This document shows positions 26,624 through 35,434 of a stretch of 64,000 nucleotides of DNA, in pieces. A model generated the notes under the pieces. That model did no database searches. It saw only the letters and a program-made list of their open reading frames with translations, and was not told where the DNA came from. Position 1 is the first letter of the stretch. The number at the start of each line of letters is the position of its first letter. The DNA is from Paraburkholderia fungorum (GTDB lineage: Bacteria > Pseudomonadota > Gammaproteobacteria > Burkholderiales > Burkholderiaceae): contig NZ_MCAS01000002.1 in NCBI RefSeq assembly GCF_003610895.1, forward strand, positions 186,001 to 250,000, written 5' to 3'. Both the position numbers and the translations under genes were made by a program.

Positions 26624-27565
26624 TCAGGGACGCGGTGCGACGGTCAGGCTCGGTGCGCCGCCCGGTCCGGCCGGGTCCGGATTGCCGAACGCGGGAAGCG
26701 CGCCGTCGGCACGGGCGCGGGCGATTTCCGAGCGCACCTGTGCACGTGTTTTCGCCCCACCCTCTGAATTCGCTGGCGTGCCGGCGGCGGGCGCGAGCTG
26801 AGGCCCCCACGCTGCGGTTTGTGCGGTTAGCCCGGCTTGCGGTACCGACGGCGCGGTGGATACAGGCGGTCTCGGCGCCGGGTCGGCAGGCGTGCTGGTT
26901 ACGTTAGAGACTTCCGCCGCCTCAGCCGCAACGGAGGGTGACGAACGCGCAGTTGCAGGCGCGCCAACGCCAACGCCACTCGCGGCCCCGCCCGAGCTGC
27001 TGCCCGAGCTATCGGCGGCTACCGCGCTCTCAGGAGCCGATCGCGTCTTCGCATAACTGGAGGGCGTGTGGGTCGAGTGTTCGTGCGTCACGAAATGATT
27101 TTCATGATGACGGAGCGTGCTTCCGGAAGACGGCGACGAAGAGCGTGCCGGTTTCGCCCGATGCCGGGCCGGTTTTTCTGCTTGAACAATGGCCTGCGCC
27201 TGCTCCTCGCGCGCCGCCACTTCTCTTTGCAGCGCGACAACCCGGTCGTCACTCCGGTAGGCCGACCGTACCGCGTCCAGTTGCGCTTGCGCGGCGGCCA
27301 GATCGTTGCGCTGCAGACTGTGGCGCGCCGCCGCGAGATTCCCGGCAATGCTCGCCGCTGAGTCGCTGGGAGCCACAACCGGTCCAGTACTCACCGAGCC
27401 GGTGATCGTATCGCCGCGTGTGTCGGGAGCCGAGGCATTGTCATGCTCGAGGCCGGCTTCGTCCGCCGACAACCAGTGTTTGTCCGCCTGCGAAATATAA
27501 GCCGCGATCCCAACCACGCCGACAATGAGGCTCGTGAGAACGATCTTCCTGGGTTCGCTAATCAT
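26624..27565 (-). CDS. DUF4148-like membrane-anchored protein
   Basis: A 313-residue protein with one N-terminal transmembrane helix (IVLTSLIVGVVGIAAYI). A helical segment (about 60-130, with LQRNDLAAAQAQLDAVRSAY) is followed by a long Ser/Ala/Pro-rich linker. The last 40 residues read KTRAQVRSEIARARADGALPAFGNPDPAGPGG, which is the core motif of the DUF4148 family common in Burkholderiaceae. Function is unknown. The protein is probably periplasmic and anchored in the inner membrane. GGGAGA precedes the ATG at 27565. The linker is low complexity and may vary between strains. Confidence 0.75.
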   Translation of the reverse strand: MISEPRKIVLTSLIVGVVGIAAYISQADKHWLSADEAGLEHDNASAPDTRGDTITGSVSTGPVVAPSDSAASIAGNLAAARHSLQRNDLAAAQAQLDAVRSAYRSDDRVVALQREVAAREEQAQAIVQAEKPARHRAKPARSSSPSSGSTLRHHENHFVTHEHSTHTPSSYAKTRSAPESAVAADSSGSSSGGAASGVGVGAPATARSSPSVAAEAAEVSNVTSTPADPAPRPPVSTAPSVPQAGLTAQTAAWGPQLAPAAGTPANSEGGAKTRAQVRSEIARARADGALPAFGNPDPAGPGGAPSLTVAPRP

Positions 27566-27894
27566 GACGTCTCCCTCTCGAATCGTGGACGTGCGCGTTC
27601 GCGGTATCGCAAACATGCCCGAATTCATCAAAGGGTTCGTAGCGAATTGATCGATGCCGTCGCAACGACCGCGAGTTCGGGCCGGTACAGTCACGTACGA
27701 ATCGGAGTGCAAGCTGGATGCGCGCTATGTTCTATTTATAGTCGCCAAACGTCGGTTCGTCCGCATTCGCCTGGCGTGTTGTCCGAAAAAGCCAGCTTGC
27801 TGGCCAGCCATTTCTAGGACGATTGTTTGAACTGCGAAGCAATCAAAAGCGGATTTGAATTCCGCGTTTCAATCCGGCGCATGCAGTGCATGCG
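27566..27894. other. Intergenic stretch, nothing recognised
   Basis: About 330 bases between two minus-strand genes. It contains the promoter side of the DUF4148-like gene and the 3' side of the DMT exporter gene. No open frame with a ribosome site, no strong hairpin and no repeat was found. Confidence 0.45.
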
Positions 27895-28794
27895 CTACAC
27901 GAGCGGTCCTTCCGCCTGCTTGCCGCGCACGGCCACCGCAATCGAACTGCCCACAATCAACGCAATGCCGAGCAGCGACATGCTGCCGATCGTCTCGCCC
28001 CACGCAACATAGCCGAACAAAGCCGCCCACACGATGCTGGTGTAGTTATACGGCGCGAGCGCACCGGCGTCTGCCTGTCGAAATGCCATCGTCATCAGCA
28101 ACTGCCCTGCCGTAGCAAATCCGCCGAGCAAGGCCATCACCGCGAGTGCCTGAAGCGACGGCGTGCGCCACGCAAAAAATAGCGATGCCCCGGTCACGAT
28201 CGTGCCGATCACCGTGAAATACAACACCGTGGTGCCCGAATCGTCGGTGGCGCGAATCCGCTTGATCTGAATGATCGACAACGCGCCGAAAAACGCGCTC
28301 GCGATCAGCAGGACCGGCCCGAGCCAACTCGAATGCGAGCCATCAGGCCGCACCACGAAGAGCACGCCGACAAAACCGACCGCGGCGGCCAGCGCATCGC
28401 GCGGCTGGAGTGTTTCCTTCAGGATGAACGGTGCAAGCACGATGACCAGCAAAGTTTCCGAGTAGACGATCGCCACCGCTTCGCTGAGCGGGACATAGGG
28501 CAGCCCCGCAAAGAACAGTCCCGAGGCGCCTAGCAAGGTCAGCGCGCGCAGCGTCTGGCCGCGCACGTCCATGTGCCGGAGACGCTCGATGAGCGGTTTG
28601 CCGTGCAGGCAAACCGCGATGGCGGGCAACAAGCCGAACAGCATCCGGAAGAAGGTCACCTCATTGGCCGGATAGGCGAGCGCCACGGACTTCGCCAGTG
28701 CGTCGACGAGCGCGAAGCAGAACATCGAAACAAGAATCAGCGCAATGCTGCGCAACGGCACGGCTGCATTGCGAACGGCAGTGATGGGCGGCAT
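27895..28794 (-). CDS. EamA/DMT family transporter
   Basis: A 299-residue inner-membrane protein with ten hydrophobic helices in two homologous EamA repeats (about 15-145 and 155-290). Typical features are the N-terminal CFALVDALAKSVA helix with EVTFFRMLFGLLPA, and the repeat-ending ...EAVAIVYSETLLVIVLAPFILKE and ...YVAWGETIGSMSLLGIALIV glutamates. DMT proteins export or import small metabolites such as amino acids or nucleobases. The substrate is not indicated. The ATG at 28794 has AGGA seven bases upstream. Confidence 0.88.
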   Translation of the reverse strand: MPPITAVRNAAVPLRSIALILVSMFCFALVDALAKSVALAYPANEVTFFRMLFGLLPAIAVCLHGKPLIERLRHMDVRGQTLRALTLLGASGLFFAGLPYVPLSEAVAIVYSETLLVIVLAPFILKETLQPRDALAAAVGFVGVLFVVRPDGSHSSWLGPVLLIASAFFGALSIIQIKRIRATDDSGTTVLYFTVIGTIVTGASLFFAWRTPSLQALAVMALLGGFATAGQLLMTMAFRQADAGALAPYNYTSIVWAALFGYVAWGETIGSMSLLGIALIVGSSIAVAVRGKQAEGPLV

Positions 28795-29135
28795 GAATTT
28801 TCCTGACAGCGCGCGAAGCAGCGCGTCGCTTAGGTTTCGCCCCCGGTGAAAGCGAGGCGTAATCGGAAAACGGATTATGCCTGCTGCGCCTCGCGCCATC
28901 GACTGCGAAAAACCGTCCCCTCCCATTGCGCCGTCAGCGCGTGCCTGAGCGCTTGTCTGACACTCCGCCCTTCGTTTGCACCATTGCGGGTAAGTACCGA
29001 TACAGGTCTTGCCAACTAATAATATTATTAATACCGATTTCCGCATCCATGGGGCTTGGACACGCCGTCCTTTGCCTCATTCAGATTTAATAATAATTAT
29101 GACCATCTATTAAGCGGGGACATCAGGAGATACAG
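28795..29135. other. Divergent intergenic region, A/T-rich before the glycosidase gene
   Basis: About 340 bases between the divergent DMT exporter and glycosidase-like genes. An A/T-rich block (29085-29115, with TTTAATAATAATTATG) lies just upstream of the plus-strand gene and is a likely promoter. A similar TTATTAAT run lies before the M1 peptidase gene. No coding frame is supported. Confidence 0.5.
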
Positions 29136-31442
29136 GTGCGCAATTACTTTGTGCTAGCGGCGCTCGCCATGCTGGGCGCTTGCGGCGGTAATGACGGTTC
29201 GCCGGACGTGGCTGCGTCAGCGAACAGGCAGGTCGCGGCAGTCGACGCCTCGGCAGCGTCAGCAGCCTCGGCGGCCGCTCTGGCGGATACAGCCAACGTG
29301 GAAGCCGAGTTCAGAGCGGCGAAGACCATCCCCCTTGGGATGAAGACAACAACGCCGCCGCTCGTGATCGCGGACCCTACCCTCAACCTTCCGCCGTACA
29401 CGCCACCACCCCCGCCCACTCCGGTTTCCACCACGACCCTCAACTTCGGCGACTTCACCAGCTACCTCGCACCCGGATCGACCCAAGGCTGGCAGCCCGG
29501 CGCGAGCAGTTCGACCATCACGATTCCCCCGCCGGCCACCAACGGCACGGGCGCCGGCGACAAAACCGTTGCGCTCGCAAGCACCTATGCCACGGCGTCC
29601 TATGAAGCGGATGTGACGGTCAGCGCGCCGGTGGGCAACGGCGCCGCGAATGCCGGCTTTATCGTGCGTACGACGAACCCCACCGCGGGCGGCCCCGATA
29701 GCCTGACCGGCTATTACATCGGCCTCGATACGGGTTCGCACGTGCTGCAGGTCGGCCGGGAAAACAACAACTGGACGAGCTTCATCGCGTACCCGATGAG
29801 CACGATCGTGGGCGGCAGCACGCACCACCTGAAGGTCACGACGAGCGGCACGGCCATCACCGTCGATCTCGACCAGCAGCGCGTGATCAGCGTCAACGAT
29901 GCCACCAACGCACTCCCCACAGCATTCCAGTCGGGCAGCTTCGGGCTGCGGCGATTCGGCGTCGGCGCGACCTTCAGCAACATCACGATCCGCACGTATC
30001 CGAGCGTGACGTCACCCAGTTTCGATTTTTCCAAGGTTGTCGGTGCGGTCTACACGCCGTCCAATGCAGTGAATGCGATCGACTTCTGGGAGAACTACGA
30101 CCCTGAGATCGTGAATCGTGAGCTGACCTACGCGCAAACGTACGGCATGAACACGATTGCCGTGTACTTGCACTATCTCGTGTGGGCGAACGATCGTGTC
30201 GCATTCCTTAGCAAGTTCGAAAACCTGCTGAAGATCGCCGCGCGGCATGGCATCAAGGTCTCGCCAATTTTCTACGACGATTGCTGGAATCCGACGCCCG
30301 CCTATGGTCCGCAACCCGCGCCGGTCTGGGGCGTGCATAACAGCCAGTGGGTGCAGTCGCCAGGCACACCGGTCGAGCAGGCGTATTTCCAGCCCACAAC
30401 GGCCAATGCGAGCACGACGTACAAGGCGAGTCTCGCGAACTACATCACCGACTTCGTCGCGCCGCACCGCAACGACCCGCGCATCATCTTCTGGGAGCCG
30501 ATGAACGAACCGGGCTGCAGCGGTAACGGCTCGTTGCAGCAAACGCGCGCCGTGATGATGAACGACGCGCGCATCGCGATTCTGAATGCGGGCGCGACAC
30601 AGCCGATCAATTCGCCGCAAGTGCAGGAGGACGAAGGCACGTATTTCTCGGACTTTTACGCGTTCCATCCGTACGGCAACCCGTACACGGGTCCGGTGAA
30701 CGGCAGCAATGTCAGCGCCCTGAATTCCGAAACGCTGCAGCGGGGCTTCCCCGGCACGACGGGGCAGACGATGCCCGGGATTGTGTCGAACTACGGCGGC
30801 ACCACGGGCTTCGTCGTGTGGGAACTGATGATCGGCCGCACCAATACGCGCTTCCACTGGGGGCAGGTGCCGAGCGCGCCCGCCACCGTCGAGCCGGCAA
30901 CGCCCTTCCAGGGGACGATCTATCCGGACGGCCACCCGTGGCAGACCTCGGAGGTCCAGGCGTTGACGGGTGGATTCGATGTGAAGCTGCCGGTGCTGCA
31001 GGTCGGCTACTACAACGATCCGACTTTCAGCAGCGCGCCGGTCAAGACGTCGGTCACGCCGTTGATCGACTTCGACCTGAACACCGAACGCGGCACCGAT
31101 TCGCCTGACGCCTCCGCGGGAATCAACGCGACCGGTTATGGCGTGAGGTGGACCGGCGCGATAGAGGCCGCCAGAACCGGGCTCTATACGTTCTCGATCA
31201 ACAGCGACAACGTGGCGCGCCTGTGGATCAACGGGGTGCGGGTCATCAACAAGAAGACCTCGACGCTAGCCACCGTGAGCGGCACGACCTGGCTCACCGC
31301 GAAGCAGCGCGCCTCGATCAAGGTGGAGTATGTGCACGGAACGGGCCCGGCGAGCATGCATCTGTCGTGGTCGAGCCCAACGGCGCGCAATCCTGGGGCA
31401 CTGAGGATCGTGCCGTCGGATTCGCTGGTGACGTCGAACTGA
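29136..31442 (+). CDS. Secreted glycosidase-like lipoprotein (TIM barrel plus PA14)
   Basis: A 768-residue lipoprotein (lipobox LGAC, Cys16) with a Pro/Ala-rich linker. Residues of about 100-290 form a beta-sandwich resembling concanavalin-like carbohydrate domains. A GH5-like TIM barrel (about 300-590) has WEPMNEPG with Glu458 as likely acid/base and VVWELMIGR with Glu563 as likely nucleophile. The C-terminal PA14 domain (about 640-760) includes GLYTFSINSDNVARLWINGVRV. The architecture implies binding and cleavage of a polysaccharide outside the cell. The start is GTG with AGGAG upstream. The exact GH family is not certain, and no other polysaccharide genes are near. Confidence 0.78.
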   Translation: MRNYFVLAALAMLGACGGNDGSPDVAASANRQVAAVDASAASAASAAALADTANVEAEFRAAKTIPLGMKTTTPPLVIADPTLNLPPYTPPPPPTPVSTTTLNFGDFTSYLAPGSTQGWQPGASSSTITIPPPATNGTGAGDKTVALASTYATASYEADVTVSAPVGNGAANAGFIVRTTNPTAGGPDSLTGYYIGLDTGSHVLQVGRENNNWTSFIAYPMSTIVGGSTHHLKVTTSGTAITVDLDQQRVISVNDATNALPTAFQSGSFGLRRFGVGATFSNITIRTYPSVTSPSFDFSKVVGAVYTPSNAVNAIDFWENYDPEIVNRELTYAQTYGMNTIAVYLHYLVWANDRVAFLSKFENLLKIAARHGIKVSPIFYDDCWNPTPAYGPQPAPVWGVHNSQWVQSPGTPVEQAYFQPTTANASTTYKASLANYITDFVAPHRNDPRIIFWEPMNEPGCSGNGSLQQTRAVMMNDARIAILNAGATQPINSPQVQEDEGTYFSDFYAFHPYGNPYTGPVNGSNVSALNSETLQRGFPGTTGQTMPGIVSNYGGTTGFVVWELMIGRTNTRFHWGQVPSAPATVEPATPFQGTIYPDGHPWQTSEVQALTGGFDVKLPVLQVGYYNDPTFSSAPVKTSVTPLIDFDLNTERGTDSPDASAGINATGYGVRWTGAIEAARTGLYTFSINSDNVARLWINGVRVINKKTSTLATVSGTTWLTAKQRASIKVEYVHGTGPASMHLSWSSPTARNPGALRIVPSDSLVTSN

Positions 31443-31457
31443 CGGAGCGATCGTTTC

Positions 31458-31494
31458 ACCGGTCGGCAACGCGGCAGCAACTGCCGACCGGTGG
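31458..31494 (+). terminator. Terminator hairpin after glycosidase-like gene
   Basis: CACCGGTCGGCA (31458-31469) and TGCCGACCGGTG (31483-31494) form a perfect 12-bp stem 15 bases after the stop, followed by GTTTCGTC. The T tract is short, so it is a plausible but not ideal Rho-independent terminator. Confidence 0.7.
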
Positions 31495-31590
31495 TTTCGT
31501 CGCCAGTCAGAATTGGCGGGGACGCCGATGCGTAAAAACAAAAGCGGTGTGCGCGAGAGCGCCAGCGCATATCCGCTGCAAAGCGCCCTT

Positions 31591-31950
31591 TCAGCCGTTA
31601 CCGCCGTGCCACAGCGTGAGCTTGTTCACCACGACCAGCACACCCGGCACAGTTCGGGCGATTTGCTCTGCTTGCCGGATCTGATCGGCGCTATGGACTG
31701 TACCGCTCAGGATTACCGCGCCATCGCGTGCGCGCACGAACACGCCTGACACATTAAAGCCGGGGGCCTTGTCGAGCGCTTGCCTGACTGCCATCGACAG
31801 ACTGCTGTCGGACGACTGCGCGGCCTTGCCGCTTGCCATTGCCCGGGACACGTCCGTGTTCGACATCTCACCGCCCGTCTGCACGCAAGCCGAAAGCGCC
31901 GTGGTCATGCATACGGCTGCCAGCAGGCCATGGTCTCGTTTGCGGTTCAT
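31591..31950 (-). CDS. BON-domain lipoprotein
   Basis: A 119-residue exported lipoprotein (lipobox LSAC). The C-terminal 70 residues form one BON domain: LSMAVRQALDKAPGFNVSGVFVRARDGAVILSGTV, then ADQIRQAEQIARTVPGVLVVVNKL. BON domains associate with membranes, and relatives are often stress-induced (OsmY-like) in the periplasm. It is transcribed toward the glycosidase gene and divergent from alkB, with which it shares a short promoter region. Confidence 0.87.
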   Translation of the reverse strand: MNRKRDHGLLAAVCMTTALSACVQTGGEMSNTDVSRAMASGKAAQSSDSSLSMAVRQALDKAPGFNVSGVFVRARDGAVILSGTVHSADQIRQAEQIARTVPGVLVVVNKLTLWHGGNG

Positions 31951-32070
31951 GTTTTTGTCCGATGGAAAGTCGCGACGCGGCCCAAAATACTGTATAAAAA
32001 CACAGTATAATGGTCCCTATGGATGGCCCTCTGCTTCGTGTCCGGGCTATTGCTCCCCAAGGTTTGAATC

Positions 32071-32652
32071 ATGGTGTTCCAGCAAGGCCTGTTTGCCCCC
32101 GAGCCCGTGACCCTCGTCAATGACAAGGAAGGCGGAATTCGCTATTTGCCTGATCCGATCCCGGCAATTACCGCGCAACAGTGGCTCGAGCAGTCACTTG
32201 AAAATATCGGCTGGATGAGCCAGCAGCGCATGATGTACGACCGGGAAGTGGCGGTGCCGCGCCTGCTCGCCACCTTCGCCCGGGAAGCAGAAGATCTGCC
32301 TGCGCCGCTCGGCGAAGCATTTGAGGCCGTCCGCGCGCTGCTCGGTGCGCCATTTAATCGCGTCGGTCTCAATCTCTACCGCGACGGTAACGACAGTGTC
32401 GCGCTCCACGGCGACAAAACGGAAAAACTGGTGCCGGGCCAGCCAATTGCCATCGTCTCGCTCGGCGCGAGCCGCCGCATGTCGATCCGCCCAAAGGCAG
32501 GTCCTGGCCGGATGGTGCATGTGGAGCTGGAACCCGGCAGTTGCATCGTCATGAGCTACGCCTCGCAATTCACGCACGAACACGGCATTCCCAAGCTGGC
32601 CGCTGTGACAGGGCCACGTATCAGCCTCGCGTTTCGCTGCTATGCCGGGTGA
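32071..32652 (+). CDS. alkB: AlkB-type 2-oxoglutarate/Fe(II) dioxygenase
   Basis: A 193-residue enzyme that should remove methyl groups from alkylated DNA or RNA bases by oxidation. The iron ligands are His113 and Asp115 in SVALHGDKTE and a distal His in FTHEHGIPK. The 2-oxoglutarate-binding arginines are in GPRISLAFR at the C-terminus. An NRVGLNLYRDG segment and SLGASRRMSIRPK complete the family core. The length fits short AlkB homologues of the ALKBH2/3-like group. It stands alone, with no ada or other repair gene adjacent. Confidence 0.9.
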   Translation: MVFQQGLFAPEPVTLVNDKEGGIRYLPDPIPAITAQQWLEQSLENIGWMSQQRMMYDREVAVPRLLATFAREAEDLPAPLGEAFEAVRALLGAPFNRVGLNLYRDGNDSVALHGDKTEKLVPGQPIAIVSLGASRRMSIRPKAGPGRMVHVELEPGSCIVMSYASQFTHEHGIPKLAAVTGPRISLAFRCYAG

Positions 32653-32663
32653 GGTTGCCTGAG

Positions 32664-32677
32664 GCCGGCGCGCCGGC
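32664..32677. terminator. G/C palindrome between convergent genes
   Basis: GCCGGCGCGCCGGC is a perfect 14-base palindrome in the 27-base gap between alkB and the DJ-1-like gene. It can form a stem only with a tight loop, so terminator function is uncertain. Confidence 0.35.
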
Positions 32678-32679
32678 TT

Positions 32680-33357
32680 CTAACCGAGCTTCGCGAGCAG
32701 CGCTTTGGCCGCGGCTTCCGAAGACGCGGGATTTTGCCCCGTGATCAGATTGCCCGCGATCACGACATGCGATTGCCAGTCCGGCCCCTTCGAATAGCGG
32801 CCGCCGTTCTTCTTCAGCATGTCTTCGACGAGGAAAGGCACAACATCGGTAAGACCGACCGCCGCTTCCTCGGAATTGGAAAAGCCGGTAACCGGTTTTT
32901 CGCGTACGAGCAGCGCCTGATCCGCTAACTTCGTATGCCGTAGCACAGCGGGCGCGTGGCATACCGCAGCGACCGGTTTTCCGGCGGCATAAAGCGCTTC
33001 GACCAGTGCAATCGAATGCGGGTCTTCGGCAAGATCCCACAGCGGCCCGTGACCGCCGGGATAAAACACCGCGTCATAGTCCGCTGCCGATACCGTGGAG
33101 AGCTTCGCGGTATTCGCGAGCGCGGCTTGCGCGTCCGGATCCTTGCTGAACCGGCGGGTTGCGTCAGTCTGCGCGTCGGGGTCGTCGCTCTTCGGGTCGA
33201 GCGGCGGCTGGCCGCCTTTGGGCGACGCGAGCGTCATCTCGACGCCGGCATCCTTGAACACGTAATACGGCGCGGCGAACTCTTCGAGCCAGAAACCGGT
33301 CTTCCGGCCAGTATTACCGAGCTGGTCATGTGAAGTCAGCACCACCAGGATCTTCAT
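32680..33357 (-). CDS. DJ-1/PfpI superfamily protein (HchA-like)
   Basis: A 225-residue class I glutamine-amidotransferase-like protein. The nucleophile elbow AAVCHAPAVL carries the reactive cysteine. YDAVFYPGGHGPLWDL holds the partner glutamate/histidine area. The N-terminus KILVVLTSHDQLGNTGRKTGFWLEEFAAPYYVF is typical of the HchA-like subgroup. Members act as glyoxalase III or as chaperone/deglycase against reactive carbonyls. Which activity applies here cannot be read from sequence. It is convergent with alkB. Confidence 0.9.
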   Translation of the reverse strand: MKILVVLTSHDQLGNTGRKTGFWLEEFAAPYYVFKDAGVEMTLASPKGGQPPLDPKSDDPDAQTDATRRFSKDPDAQAALANTAKLSTVSAADYDAVFYPGGHGPLWDLAEDPHSIALVEALYAAGKPVAAVCHAPAVLRHTKLADQALLVREKPVTGFSNSEEAAVGLTDVVPFLVEDMLKKNGGRYSKGPDWQSHVVIAGNLITGQNPASSEAAAKALLAKLG

Positions 33358-33474
33358 GGAAACCTCGCGAGTCGGTTCAATTCGCGCTGCGCAGAACTTC
33401 GGAGCGGAGTCGCCAGCTTCGCGCGTTCTGGCAGTATAGGCGGCTATCCGGCCCGCAGAAGAATCCCGCCCGCG

Positions 33475-34110
33475 CTAGACGACATAAATTTCCGGGTTCT
33501 CCACCAGCGGCAAAAACTGCCCGGTACGTCCGTCAAGCGCGAGCATCGTGCCGCTTTCGATATCGAAAATCCAGCCATGCAAACGCAGCGTCTTGTTCGC
33601 CAGACCCACGGCCACCGAAGGATGCGTACGAATGTTCGAAAGTTGAGCGATCACGTTATCTTTGACCAGCGCGTCGAGACGTTCGACATCCGATGAATAA
33701 GTTCGTGACGCGTTGATCGCTTTCGCCGCATCGGCATGACGCAGCCACCCTGCCACCGCCGGCAGATGATCGAGGTTCTTGCACGTGCAGATCGCCGTCA
33801 TTGCCCCGCAATTGGAGTGCCCGCAAATCACGATGTCCTGCACGCCGAGTACCGCCACCGCGTATTCGACGGTGGCCGACACGCCGCCGGGCTCGGGACC
33901 GTATGACGGCACGATGTTGCCCGCGTTGCGGATGACGAACAGCGCGCCGGGTTCCACCTGTGTCAGCAATTCGGGAACGACACGGCTGTCCGAGCAGGTC
34001 ACGAACAGCGTGCTCGGACTTTGCGCCGTCGACAAACGCTTGAACAATGCGCTCTGTTGTGGGAAGACTTCGCGTTGAAAGCGGGCTAGTCCTTCGATAA
34101 TTTTCTGCAC
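33475..34110 (-). CDS. Beta-class carbonic anhydrase
   Basis: A 211-residue enzyme that interconverts CO2 and bicarbonate. The zinc ligands are Cys in TCSDSRVVP and His and Cys in [11 protein letters not shown], with the Asp-Arg pair of CSDSR. The C-terminal [14 protein letters not shown] is also conserved. GTG at 34110 is the chosen start because GGAGAAC precedes it and the first residues [17 protein letters not shown] match the usual N-terminus. In-frame ATG at 34191 would add 27 residues without a ribosome site. It is a single gene. Confidence 0.92.
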   Translation of the reverse strand: MQKIIEGLARFQREVFPQQSALFKRLSTAQSPSTLFVTCSDSRVVPELLTQVEPGALFVIRNAGNIVPSYGPEPGGVSATVEYAVAVLGVQDIVICGHSNCGAMTAICTCKNLDHLPAVAGWLRHADAAKAINASRTYSSDVERLDALVKDNVIAQLSNIRTHPSVAVGLANKTLRLHGWIFDIESGTMLALDGRTGQFLPLVENPEIYVV

Positions 34111-34319
34111 GACGTTCTCCGGATAATCAAAGCCTCGACCTGCCGATTTTGCGGCAAAGGCCCAAGGCATATCTGCGATCGGTTCGTGCAAGACTATACC
34201 GTAACCGCCCTACCGCTTTAACCCGCGGCGCGAGACGCCACAGGCCTGCGGTCGGTCAGTCTGGATCAAGCTTATGCAGGTCAGTCACATCTGCGCGCAT
34301 CTTCGGCGAAGCTGACGCT

Positions 34320-34637
34320 TCAATGGCCATACATCGCGTTCCAGTCAGCCTCTGAGACTGCCGCCCGGCCGCTTTGCGACGAACCCGCGGCGCTGCCGCC
34401 GTAACCGCTCGTGTTGCTCGTGTCGTTATTTCGCGCGGCAATCCGTGCCTGCGCAGCCTGAATTGCGTCCGGATAATGCGCCTCGTCGCCGTCTCCAACG
34501 TGATACCCCGCCTGCTGGAGTTGGACCAGTTCGGCACGCACCTGCTCACGGGTGATGCGGGAATTCGATTGCGCAAAAACGGTGGCCGAAGCGGCAAGCG
34601 AGGCAACGATAACGACGGCCTTGATCAAGGACTTCAT
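34320..34637 (-). CDS. DUF4148 family small exported protein
   Basis: A 105-residue secreted protein. The signal peptide ends at ASATVFAQS. The DUF4148 core follows: ITREQVRAELVQLQQAGYHVGDGDEAHYPDAIQAAQARIAA. The tail is Gly/Ser-rich and ends in WNAMYGH. The family is abundant in Burkholderiaceae, with several paralogues per genome, and has no known function. The start follows a weak ribosome site but is fixed by the signal peptide. Confidence 0.88.
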   Translation of the reverse strand: MKSLIKAVVIVASLAASATVFAQSNSRITREQVRAELVQLQQAGYHVGDGDEAHYPDAIQAAQARIAARNNDTSNTSGYGGSAAGSSQSGRAAVSEADWNAMYGH

Positions 34638-34940
34638 GATAAAAACAAGCTCCGATGATTGATGGTGCGCGGCGCGCCGGGTGATGTTCTCCGTGACCGC
34701 TGAGCCCAATATAGGCGCGGGCGTCTCCCGGAGTAACGGGTGCTCATCGAAGGGATTGTTGTTGAATCTGGAGAAATCGCCCGCGCGTGCACTGCTCTGC
34801 ATCGACAGCAGGCGGCCAGATATGGGATGTGTTCGGGTGCCGGGACACCAGGCGATGTGCTGGTGAAAAGCGCGTTGAGCAGACCCGGCGTGCAGATGCC
34901 GGACCCGCCCTCCAGTGTCAGGATTCGGGCCGCTCAGGCC
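34638..34940. other. Intergenic stretch, nothing recognised
   Basis: About 300 bases between the DUF4148 gene start and the DUF1488 gene end. I found no supported open frame, repeat or hairpin. It presumably contains the DUF4148 promoter. Confidence 0.45.
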
Positions 34941-35201
34941 TCAGTTGAAATCCCCGGTTTCGAGTTCGACGGATTGTCCTCCGTTTTTTTCGAGCACGCG
35001 CCGCGTAGCATTTTCAATCCGCGCGCGATTGGCCTCGAAAGTCCCGACCAGATCGTGGGCCGACGGGCCGCCATTGCCGAAATGGTCGTTTAGCGCATCC
35101 AGCGACACGCTGCACCAGACGTCGGCTCCATCGACATTGGCTTCGAAGGCGACGCGCGCCGCTGCCACCACTTCACGGCGTCCGGTGAATTCGATCCTCA
35201 T
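34941..35201 (-). CDS. DUF1488 family protein
   Basis: An 86-residue soluble protein. MRIEFTGRREVVAAARVAFEANVDGADVWCSVSLDALNDHFG matches the DUF1488 pattern (short beta hairpin, then F/W and the CxVS/A..AL.D.F motif). The C-terminal helix contains ARIENATRRVLEKN. The function of the family is not known. The ATG at 35201 follows a near-perfect ribosome site (GGAGGG). It stands alone, divergent from the MFS gene. Confidence 0.85.
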   Translation of the reverse strand: MRIEFTGRREVVAAARVAFEANVDGADVWCSVSLDALNDHFGNGGPSAHDLVGTFEANRARIENATRRVLEKNGGQSVELETGDFN

Positions 35202-35434
35202 AATGACCCTCCATTTGGCGAAAGTCATGCTGACCCGCAAAGGCCATGCCAAGCCGGTTCAACGCGACTTCGATCTCACTCCGGCCCAACTACGGTTATC
35301 CGCGTCAGCACACATTCTCCGCAAGGTGCATACTCGACATCGGCCGCCTTCGGGCGGCCGCGCTTATGCGTCGCGGCATGCATGTCGCCTGTTACGCCGT
35401 CAGACGCCTCCAACATCCTAATACTACCCGCCCC

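Noticed and set aside
29714..30935. Minus-strand frames under the glycosidase-like gene
   Set aside because: They have antisense composition, while the plus-strand protein has coherent domains throughout.
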